From Telmatactis stephensoni (taxonomy: Eukaryota; Cnidaria; Anthozoa; Actiniaria; Isophelliidae): DNA of 64,000 bases. The position numbers and the translations under genes were made by a program. Numbering within the stretch: position 1 is the first letter of the stretch; the number at the start of each line of letters is the position of its first letter. Below are positions 10,201 to 22,200 of the stretch, in pieces. Location: the NCBI GenBank assembly GCA_029948255.1, contig JALIZF010001755.1:558001-622000 (forward strand). Reading direction: 5' to 3'. A model generated the notes under the pieces. The model saw only the letters and a list, made by a program, of their open reading frames with translations. It was not told the DNA's origin and ran no database searches.

Positions 10201-13200
10201 GCATAGTTGTAGAAGAAATACGAGAGTCGCAAAAATGCTGGTTGTAAACATGTATCCTTAAAATATCCTTAAAATTATAAATATATTTTAACCCCTCTCC
10301 CCCCATATTTTGGCTTGACCAGACTAGCCCTAGGGGGTTTATTCAAAAAATAACTCACTGAGTAGGGGAGCTTGTGCAGAATTAATATTTACTTGTTGAC
10401 TAAGTAGGACGACCAGACAGAAATATATTTGGCTCAAGGTCATAACAATATAGAACGAGTGCAGTGAAGTGTGTACTGTCATTATAATGGCACAAAACAC
10501 TATACTGGCATTAATTTACTCGGGATACCAGGTAGCAGAGGCTATCTAGGAAATTTGTCACACTTGTTCATTTGACAGCTGCAGGATCTAGACTCGACTA
10601 CTGCGAGTATCCTGAGTGCTAATAATGCATTCATATTTTTATTCTTCTTTGAAAAAAAAGTGAGACCCACTTACACTTGTAATAATAATAATAATAATTA
10701 TAATAATAAAAAATAATAATAATACATGAAATTTATGTAATGCTTTACAACACAGACCGAGGTAGACTGAGAGCTTATGTTGGCACCTTTGGCTGCCACT
10801 ACCCAGTCTGTACCACGATACTAATTACAAAATTATGTAATTTTAATTTTAATTTCAATGTGTTTTTGTACACACAAAATTTGCAGAATACAATTCAGTA
10901 CATTTATGGCTTCATTTTGAGTAAAATTTAATACATTGTGAAGTTAACCCAATAATGAAATATTAACTCCTTTGAAGTAATAGTTTCTAATCTATACAAT
11001 GTAGATCAGCAGATTTTGACCAGATCATGTTTGTATGAAGTGAAAAAGTTTTCATTGTCTTAATGCCATTGTCTTAGACATCAGGGACGATGTACATGAG
11101 ACTATCCTCTGGGATTCAGGGTGGAAGAAGATTGGGAAGGGGAAAAGGAAAGGGATGCACGCCCTGAGCATTTGACTACCCCAAACCATTTCCAGCTGCA
11201 AAACTAATCCAGTTAGCTAGAGATGTCTAAAGTATTTAAATGTCACAAAACAAATATACAGTGTATCTGGTACAGCTCAATTATCATGAGGATATAATGA
11301 CAGTTGATGTCATAAATTTGCTGTAGCAAGCTCTGCAAATAATTATATGTACTTCTCATTTCTCTAAAAACTTTGAACTAAATTACCTATATTTTCTCCT
11401 AATTTAACTTATTGATATTGGAAAATAGAGTGCTTACAATATGTCAGTGAAAAACTTTGTAAGAAATTGCACTAATTTGCACTAATTAAACAATAGAAAA
11501 CAAAGGATTTCACGCTATTTAGTACAATTTAGTTTGCTAACTTTTTAACGGATATATTGCAAGCACTCTACATTCAAAGTACAAACAACTACATTGTACA
11601 TGTTGGTTCTTTGAATTTCATTGTAAACTAGAAAGACAATCTATCACATGGCTCTTTTCAATTTTTTCACAGTCATACGAAATGTGCACTGTACTTAGTA
11701 TGCTGTATCTCAGTGTTTTGATTCAATAAGACATCAACATTGATCAGTCAAAATGTAACGACATGACAGGACAGACTTTTTCGCAGTCATAAGAAGTCTA
11801 ACCTTTGTCCTAGGAAATGAGTGCCTGTTTTCTATTTTTAGGTCTTTTTCAACTATTCAATGTCCAGAAAAAGAAACTGTCATACAAAGAATTCAAGGTC
11901 ATGGCAAACAGTGACAGGTAGAAGGATGTTACCACCCCGCATGCAGCTTGTCACACAACAAAAATTGATGTTGTAGGTTGGGGCTACTTGTTGCAAAAAG
12001 TAGAAAGTGGTTCTACTTTGTGCAATAAATTTTTGCAACCTTCAAAATTGAAACTCAACAATGTTATGCAACAAGTTGCATGATTTTGTTGTTCATATTA
12101 TCTTTATTGAAGGAGTTCTTGGAATAATAGTGTAAAATTTATTATCAAACTTATAGGTTGATTTCCTATTTCCTTATTATTCAATGTATTCATTTATTTC
12201 TCTTTCAGTTACAAACCTCCCAAAGGAGACTTTGAGGAACTTGAAAGGAAATACTGGAAAAACCTAACATTCAATGCCCCAACTTATGCAGCTGATATAT
12301 CAGGGACATTATTTGATAAAGATGTTAAGGATTGGAACATTGGCAAGTTGAATACTATTCTTGATTTGATTCAAAAGGAATATGGAGTTAAAGTTGAAGG
12401 GGTTAACACTCCTTACCTGTATTTTGGTATGTGGAAAGCTACATTTGCTTGGCATACTGAGGATATGGATCTTTATAGCATTAACTATCTACACTTTGGA
12501 GCTCCTAAGACATGGTAAGATTTATTTAGTGAATTATACAAAATCTACCCCAGGTTGAGAATCTTGCCAAGATCTTACCAAGATTATGTGCCAAGATCTT
12601 GCCAAGATCTTACCAAGATTATGTGCCAAGATCATGGGAAGATCTTCCAAGATCTTGCCATGATATTGGCATGATAATCTTGAACAGATCTTGGCACACT
12701 TTTGACAAGATCTTGCTATGATCTTGGCAAGATTTTGATAAGATCTTGGCAAGATACCTGCTTGCCAAGATCTTGACAAGATGCTCAACCTGGGAAATCA
12801 CTAGACAAGTTAACTTAATATTTTTGAATATTCTAACGTTTCAAACTTTTTCAGGTATGCAGTACCTCCAGAGCATGGCCAACGCCTTGAACGTCTTGCT
12901 GCAGGTAAATTAGCAATGTTATTGACCTTGCTCATAATCAGGTAGCCATGGCAACATAGTACATTCCACTTCACTTGTAAGTGTACATGAAAATATCATG
13001 CAACAATCATGTGATGTTTTTGATCGAAATCTAACTTCAAAATGTCCAAAGAAGAACTGGCAGAATTTATTCAGAGAGATTTTTCACATTGACTTTTTTG
13101 AGATTTTATTTGTTTTCATATTGACTGCGTTTCTATCTATTGTTATTAGGGTTTTTCCCTGGAAGTCAGCAAAGTTGTTCAAACTTTCTTCGTCATAAGA

Positions 13201-16200
13201 TGACAATTATCTCTCCTCAAGTTCTCAGGAAATTCTCAATACCCTTTGACAAGGTAACAATTTACATGCACATCAATTCATAAAACAAAGCTGGTCGTAA
13301 CCATAACTGTGATCATTCTAAAAAGTTGGGAAAGAGAATGAACCATACCATGACTACATGTATGTCAGCAGGATGTAAAAGTAACAAATGTACAATGAAT
13401 CTCAACGAAAGAACGACACGTTTTAAGTTTTTGACTGACATGTTTCGGCAGTACGACTGCCATCTTCAGAGTGAAATTAAAGATTAGTGAAGTAATTGAT
13501 TGAAGTAATTGTAATAGTGTCATTCTTTCTTTAATAGACCTAATTTTTTGAGTTTGTTCATACATACATGTAAAATTAGACAACAGATGTATTGGCGCAG
13601 GGTTAGCCTCAAGTCAAGGTAGATTATTCAAAAATACCAGTGAGAAAAGCAAACGATTTTGACTAAGAGCAATACAGAAATTGATTTTAATCCCATGGGT
13701 CTTTCTTGAAAAGGAGGCTAACCCTGCATAAATGCGCCTTTTGTTAAGTAGCTCAGCAGACTCTAGCAACTGGAAACTGGACTATTGAGATGTATGTCAG
13801 TTCCATAATGTCTATAAGACCAAGTCATTTATAATTCCTGTTGAACATACATGCACCATGTTGTGCAGTTGCCATGCCATTTTCTGCTCTATATCTCCAT
13901 GCCAATGGATTCAACGATGAATTCAAAGATGAATTCATAGTGACTAGTACCAAGGATGGTAGCCAAGAGGTCACAAGTTTGAATCACTACTGGGTATCAC
14001 TGACTGTAGTTTAAGCAACACACATAATAATATGATATTGCTTTAATCTACTCAACTGTCACAGCATTTGCTGGAGTAAATTCAGGATACCACCCACCCA
14101 CCTCAATTCTTGTTGCAGATGTAACAAAAGTTTGGCTGGCTCCAAATGCAGTGAAAAGCTTAGATTTTGGGAGTGGAAGCTTGAAAAGGAGCCTTTGGGA
14201 CTTGTTTTGAACTGCCATTGAAATTTTGTGATTCTTTTGTGATTAATTATCCCACAGATTACACAAGAAGCAGAAGAATTCATAATAACCTTCCCATTTG
14301 GTTATCACTGTGGGTTTAACCATGGCTTTAACTGTGCTGAGTCTACAAACTTTGCATCTGAAAGATGGATAGACTTTGGGAAGAAAGCTCATGTGGTATG
14401 GTAGTCATATTATAAATGTACATGTTAATACCATGTATAATAATGTGAAGAGGACACAAAGCAGTTGTCCTGAACCTGGTTAATTAGTAACATTATCTTA
14501 TAGCAAATGTGTTAAATGTGTTATCTCACATCACATTCTCTCATTGCTTTACTTTTGCTTAATAGAGTGATTCAGCAAATGCTATGCAATGTTAAAGAGG
14601 ATGCCACACCCACTGATGAATTTTGTTTGAAATGACCATTGATGTCACCAACATCAAGAAGAGGATGTTAAAACAAGCATCCTGAATGTGGTGTCATGAT
14701 GTTGTCACTGTAGTCACACAACGATCAAATGTGATATATTTGTCAAACTCACGTTCTGTTCTCGCATCATGCTGCATTTGCTAAATCACTCTAGTCTGTC
14801 TACAATACTGTGCTCTAGCAGTGCCCCCGTGCCTGAGATGACTAGCATTTGTGCTTGGGCACAGCCCAAGTCTCAAGACTCAGCCCTGGTCTATTAACTT
14901 TTGTTGCTTTGTTCAGTGTCAATGTAAAAAAGATTCAGTCAAGATTTGTATGGATGCATTTGTCAAGAAATATCAAGTAAGTAAGCTACACATATACTTG
15001 TAACCTGGTCATGGTAACACAGCACAAATAATCTACAGTGTACTTGTAGTTCTCCACAATCACCAGCAGTCACCTGTTGTCTCAAGCACTGACTGCTGTC
15101 ATTGGAAAAACTACAACAGCATGTAATAGAGTAGATTTTGTATGACTGTGAAAATGGCACCACACGGTCACTGCAGGGTTACGGCAGAAATTTCGAATGT
15201 TTTTATAGAGATCACGGCACTGACATGGTTATGGCGCGGCGTGGTCCATTTCACACTCATACGAAATCTGATCTAGGACTCACTGCCATCAGGTACTTGA
15301 TTGGCAAGTACTTGCTTGACAAGCAATTTTTTTCAGCTTTTGAAAAGTTTACTTTTTTGCAAAGCACAAACTAGACTTTTTGGGGTGCCAGCCATTATTA
15401 TTATTTGTATTATTGTAATGAGCTATAGTGGTGTGCAAAGTTTGAGCTGCATACTTTAAAATCTCTAGATTTTAGATAGTACATTCAAAATATGCTCCAT
15501 TATCCATTGCATTCTATCTGACCGTGAATTTTTGACAGCCTGAACAATGGGATGAATATCTTGCAATGAAGAAGAAGGAAGAAAGCAGCGATAGTGAAGA
15601 TGAAAGTGAAAGCTCAAGTGAAGAAGAGGATGAAGAGATAACAAAAACAACAAAGAAACCTAGACCTGTACAACCACGTCAATCAGCACATCGTAAAAAG
15701 TAAGTTTTGTATGTTGGAGTTATGGAGTTCATAATGACCTCTGATTTCATTTTATTTTCTCCTCACTATTCTTTGAATTCTTAGGAGAAGATGAGTTTTG
15801 ATCAGAGATAATTTTGTTGTGCAGACTCTAAAATTAATATGATTATGATGACAATGATAAGGATGCTAAATATGATGTTTGATGTTGTTGTAATAATTAT
15901 TACATGTGCAGACCAACCAAGAGACAACAGGTTGCATCGCCACCTCAATCAAAACGTCAGCCACCAGTGACAAAGTCTGTCATGTTGCCAAGTTCAAGAC
16001 AAAAACTGGAAGAACAAAAGAAAGACGCAAGTAAGTAAACCTTCTAGTTACTGCTAACAAATACTTGGCAGCCAGTGTCATCATTACAATCCTTCATCAT
16101 CACCATCATCATCATCATCACCATCCATCCATCATCATCATCATCATTATCACTACCTTTTTTTTTTTTTGTACCATAAGAGATGAACACAACTAAGATG

Positions 16201-19200
16201 GTTAACTCATCACCTTTTGACTTTAGTTAATACTTTTCAATTTGATTTCTTTGTAATGACATCTGATCTTTACCTTTTGTTTTAGTCTTAAATTGTTAAG
16301 AGGAGATTTTTTTCAATGACGAGCAATAATGGCGAAAAGCGCCAAAAACTAGACTTTCGTGCGAGTTTTAAACCAAATTTTCGTTCTGGATTAACACTCA
16401 AATCCTTTTCCTACCGGTTAAAAACTGATGTACCAAGATAAAATACCTGTTTGAAACAGATTTTTGAACTGTACAAAGACTTTTTCTTGAAGTTGTGTTA
16501 GGATTAAGCTTTTTCAAGATGAATATAAGGAAAACATACAGAAAATGAGCAAATGAAGGCCTAAACCTCATTTTTTATCCAAATTTTCGCTTTGGATTAA
16601 CACTTTGATTCAACTTTCATTGGCCAAAACTACTTACAAACAACTTAAACTTTCTGACAGAAATGATTTTAGATTTGTACAACAGCTATTCTTCAACTCA
16701 GGAGTTTTTGTCGTTCACTGCTCGAACTTGAAAAAAATCCCCTCTTAAAATGTTACCATCATCATCATCATCACCCTTGACATCACCGTCATGATCTTAC
16801 AATACCAATGCTGACCAACTAGATGATTGCCCTTGCCCTTGGACTGGTTGTCTACCAACTGCCAAGGTCAATCCCAAAGAGATGAAAGTCCTTTTTGACT
16901 CTGTCTGTCCATTGCTTTCAAGGCATTAATTGCATCTATTTTGACATAATTGCTAATTATCATTCTACATTATCTGTAGGTACTTCACAGCCAAGCAAAA
17001 AAAGATTAATACAAAGTCCCCAGCTAGTCAGTATATTAGATGGCTTATGGGAACACCAAGCTCCAAATTTTCAATTAGAACAAGCATTTAATATGGCCAT
17101 GGCTGAACTAGAACCTTATTGTTCAGTATGCCAGTTCTTTACAAACTGCAAGGTTAGAATTATCCATTCAGGAGTATGTGGAGTCTTGTACTCATGTTCA
17201 GTTGTCAGCTGTAGTTACAGTAATCTCAAAATATAAAGCAGTGGCAGATCCAGGGGAGGGGCCTGGGGGGCTGGTGCCCCTCCTTTCAATTGGATCCAAT
17301 CTTTTATTTCTTTTGAGAAAATATATTTTAGAAGGAAAAACAACCCGCTTATGCATGCGCACAATAGACAGGATAAAAGTCGTTCTAAAATTACCTTTTT
17401 AGCGAGCGCATGCCAAAATAACCCACTCTCAAATTTGGCTCTTTTAATTTGGATGGTACCCCTTTCTTTCAAAGTGTCTAGATCCGCCACTGTAAAGTGA
17501 CAGTCAACACTCGCTGCCGAACACTTGACTCACATGTTGATTTTGATTATCATTATGATAATATTTCATTATATATTTATTATAAATTTTGTGTATTTTT
17601 AGACTGATCTTAGAATGCATTTACAAGAAAAACTACTAACGTTGGTAGAATTACTATCAGGCAATTCTCAAGCAGCCAAGTCCACGGTTGTTAAATTAAA
17701 GGCCAAAGCAACAAAACCAAATCTCCCAGAAATCTGTTTTATGTCAGAAGGTTCAAGCCCAGAGAGTATGACGTCTTGGCTGGAAAGTCGTTTTGCACAT
17801 GACTCAAAAAGCGTGTTACTATGTTGTCAAACATGTAAAGTGGTTGTCCATGCAAGTATGTGCACATCTCATTGAGTCGTTTGTTCATTCATTCGTTCAA
17901 TCATCCACTTGTTCCCTCCCTCCCTCCTTCATTCCTTTGTTCTTCCTCCCGTTTGTTCGTTCATTCATTCTTTCATTCGTTTGTTCATCCACTTAGTTCA
18001 GTTTTTACACAACCATTTGCTTTGATCACCAGGTTGCTATGGTGTTGATGACGTAACTTCAGAAAGAACATGGAAATGTGATCGATGTTGTCAAGGTGAT
18101 GAAGATGCCTTCAGATTAGTGGTGAGTCGAGAGAAGGGTTAAAAACATATACATCTATTTCAAAAATCTTAGTCAGTCTAAAACCGGCGATTTGAGACGA
18201 AACATTCTTTTTGGTTTTTCTATAGCATTGTTGCTTATGTAGTATTCGTGGAGGAGCTTTGAAGAAAACCACTGATAACAAGTACGTCTAGATCTCGTTT
18301 TAGGGTGACCCCACCTAGTCTATCAACCTTAATGGGTTTCTGTACTTTTCGTTACGTCTAGGTGGGCTCATATCGGATGTGCTGTGACTGTCCCGGAAGT
18401 CAGCTTCCAAGACGCTGGACACAGACAAGCAATATGTACCGATAAAATACCTCAAGCCAGGAAAAAATTGGTAAGTGATTATTGTAAGATAAAAATGCAC
18501 TGCTCAACTGTCCATCAGTCAGGAAGGCACACTAAGAAGTGCTGCACGGTCTTTCATTGCAATCGCTCCAGGGGTGGATTTAGGGGAGGAGTGCAGGGGG
18601 TGCGCACCCCCCTCCTTAGACGACCTGGAGTCCTTTTTTTTGGATACGTCAGTTTCCAGTATATATGATGGTGCACCCCCCTTCCTTATGATAATCCTGC
18701 CGAGGTCAGAGAATTTTGTCTTTGCTTTGTTAGGCAGTAGACCGTAGGGTCACCGCTCGGTGGGGTTTCTCTTCTAGCACTGCATCTTTCTTTCATACTT
18801 CAACGTCTGCCCATATTCCATAAGCCTGATTCACACTACTGACATACATAGAAGCATGCACTGTAAGCACAAGCAACATATGCAGACTTAGTAGTGTACT
18901 GCTCATTAGCAGTGCTTGTCTTTTTTACACCGAAACCAAGTCCTATGTTTGTTGCTTGTGATTATGCTTGGGTCGCTAGTGTGAACGGTGTCTAAGAGTC
19001 TAAGAACTTTACTTTTCAGAAATGTTCGCTCTGTCAATCAGTGAGCTCAAGTAAAGAAAGCGCATGCGTACAGTGCTGCGCGGGAAAATGCGCAACTGCA
19101 TATCACGTGACTTGCTACGTCATCGCTGGAAATAAACTAGAGCCTAGCGATTGGCCCCAGCCTGTAGAGACATACTGCGAGAGACATCGAAGAGATAAGT

Positions 19201-22200
19201 TTAAGGTAAAACAAAACACATTATTTCTTAATTGTTGTCATCATTTCATAGTCGTAAAGACAAAATAATCACCGGAGTTGTTGCTTTTCTACCACCCTGT
19301 GAAACGGATGAAAAACACACTGCGCAATGTCGGAAGTTTTAAATAAAACCATTGGAGGTTTAGTAAATCTTGAAAGTTAAGGCTGTCCGTGAAAGGTTAG
19401 TGTTTATTTTTTCCTAAAACATGGCTTCTTTTATTCTCTTTCCCTGGTCAAATAATACACTAGAAATTCGCATAATACACGACAGTTGAATCGACGGTAC
19501 TTCTATTTGTAAACACGAACGCGTCCATGAATTCCCGCCGAATTTGTGAGCATGCGCAATGCGTTTTTCACCTGTGTCCAGCCCTGTAGTAACTGTACAA
19601 ACTTCTCCCCATCACGTTGACAATGCATAAAACGCTCTTCCTTAAGAGCAAATTTCTTATGACATTTTTCAGTGATAAATGGATTTTTTCTGCTACACTA
19701 ACAAATCCATATGAAATTTGGTCAAATTTTCTCACTCATCAAAAAATATTTGTCAAATAAATTTTGTCATAGAATATTTGCTCATTTTGAAGGGCCTTGA
19801 GAGGAAGATCCTAAATTACTGACAAAAACGATTCATTACGTACATACATACATGCATAATCTTTATTTCAACACGATAACTTGAATAAGCTAAAAAGCTT
19901 GTGGAGTCGTGTATATAGCTAATTCAATTAACGTTGTCGCTGAAAAAAGCCTAAAGCTAAAGCTTTGAGAGCGGAATCATGAAAAATTTTTATCACCGTG
20001 ATATCATTACAATAAAAAACTCACTGTATGCTTGCAAATTCTACAACTTGGACACATATTCCTTAATTTCTCAGATAGCCTACAGAGAAGTTTGTTAGTA
20101 CACAAAAGATATTTGAAAGGCTTTAGCCTTTAGGCTTTTTTCAGCGACAACGTTAATTGAAATAGCTATACATAAAAATATAAATTTTCAAATGAAATGA
20201 CTCACCCATAACTCCACCCAAATTCATTGTTTATATATTTTTAGTCGAAAGAACGAGATTTCTCTGAAATTAAAAGTGGGCAATCTGTTATAGCGAAACA
20301 TAAAAATGGAAGGTGAGCTTACTGAATGGAAAATGTGAATTTAATTAATAGTTTAAATAGCAGAGCAGATTTCTTATGAGTGGAAAATGACACACTTGCG
20401 ATTTTCTCCTTACCGTAACTGTAGCGTACTGTAAATGTACCGCACTGTAACTGTACCGTACCGTAACTGTACCGTACCGTAACTGTACCGTACCGTAAAT
20501 GTACCGTACCGTAACTGTACAGCACTTCAACAGTACCACGTACCGTAACTACCGTATTGTAACAATGTCATACCGTAACTGTACCGTATCGTAACTGTAC
20601 CGTACCTTAACTGTACCGTGCCGTAACTACCGCACCGTACATGTACCGTATCGTTACTGTACCGTACTGTAACTGTACAACACCTCAACGGTACCGTACC
20701 GTAACTACCGTATCGTAACTACCATACCGTAACTGTACCATACCGTAACTGTGCATTAGAGCAGATTTCGTATGAGTGTGAAACGAACCGTTCCGTGCCT
20801 TGATCGTGTCAGTGCCGTTTTCACAGTCATACGAAGTCCGCTCTAACTACCATAACTACCGTAACGTACCACAACTGTAGCGTGCCGTAACTGTACCATA
20901 CATACCTGTTTCTGTAGCTTAGAATTCGTATTGACTGAGAGCTCGAAATCTAGTTGAATGATCGTAAGTGTTGGAATCGGAAGAAAAACAAACTCTTCTG
21001 ATCCTTCCGATTCCGATTCCGTCGCCCTTCTGCTTCCGATTCCGACTCCGATTATTGGTTCACACTGGTCATAAGCGCCTCTTACGATTCCGATTCCGAC
21101 GCTAGAGTGAACCAGGCTTTACTAGTAAGTGTCTTAAATTTCATATTCATGTCAGTATCATTTGTTCCTAGGTATTACAAAGGTAAAGTGCTTGGTATGA
21201 TGTCAGAAGAATTATACGTCGTCTCGTTTGCTGATGGATCTATCTGTGACACTGTCACCCCAAACGATATCGAGGTAAACCTCCACCCACCATTTCCTTG
21301 TTGATTCTTGGCATTACTTAATTTGTTTTTGTTTCTGTTGAAAGTGATCACGGTGTGATACGGCACGCAGGAATAGAGAAGATTTCGTATGAGTGTGAAA
21401 CGGACCGCGCCGTGCCGTGACCGTGTCAGCGCCGTAATGTCTATAAAAACATTCGAAATTCCTGCCGTAACCGTGCTGTGACCGTGCGGTGCCGTTTTCA
21501 CAGTCATACGAAATCTACTCTATCACGTTGTAGCACGGCACGGAGAATTAGTGTAGATTTCGTATTACTGTGAAAACGGAGCGGCACGGCACGTAGGATG
21601 ATCACGGAGCGGCACGGCACGTATAGGATGATTACGGAGCGGCACGGCACGTAGGATGATTACGGAGCAGCACAGTACGAAGGATGATCACGGAGCGGCA
21701 TGGTACGTAGGATCACGGAGCGTCACGGCACAGGATGATCACGGAGCAGTACGGCACGTAGGATGATCACGGAGCGGTACGGCACGTAGGATGATCACGG
21801 AGCGGCACCTCACGCAGGATGATCACGAAGCGGCACGGCACGCAGGATGATCACGGAGCGGCACGGCACGTAGGACGATCATAGTGTGGTACCCACGCTG
21901 GTCGATGACAGTGCAGCATTGCACACAGGACGATCATCTAACTTATGCTTGTACCGTTCGTTTGTACTGTTTTGTTTCTTAGAGCGAGGATAGCAGAGAA
22001 GGTGGCATTCCTGAGGGCACTGTGGTTCTTGTAAGATGGGAAGACAAGAAGCTGTGGAAGGCGAGGGTGAATGGAAGACGTATCAATGTCACTTATCAGG
22101 TAATTATAGTCCATAAGAGATATCTTTAAAACCATCAGTTTGTACGATAGCGAACTAGATGGCATGTATGGCATGCAGCCAACAGGAAGGATGACTTTCT

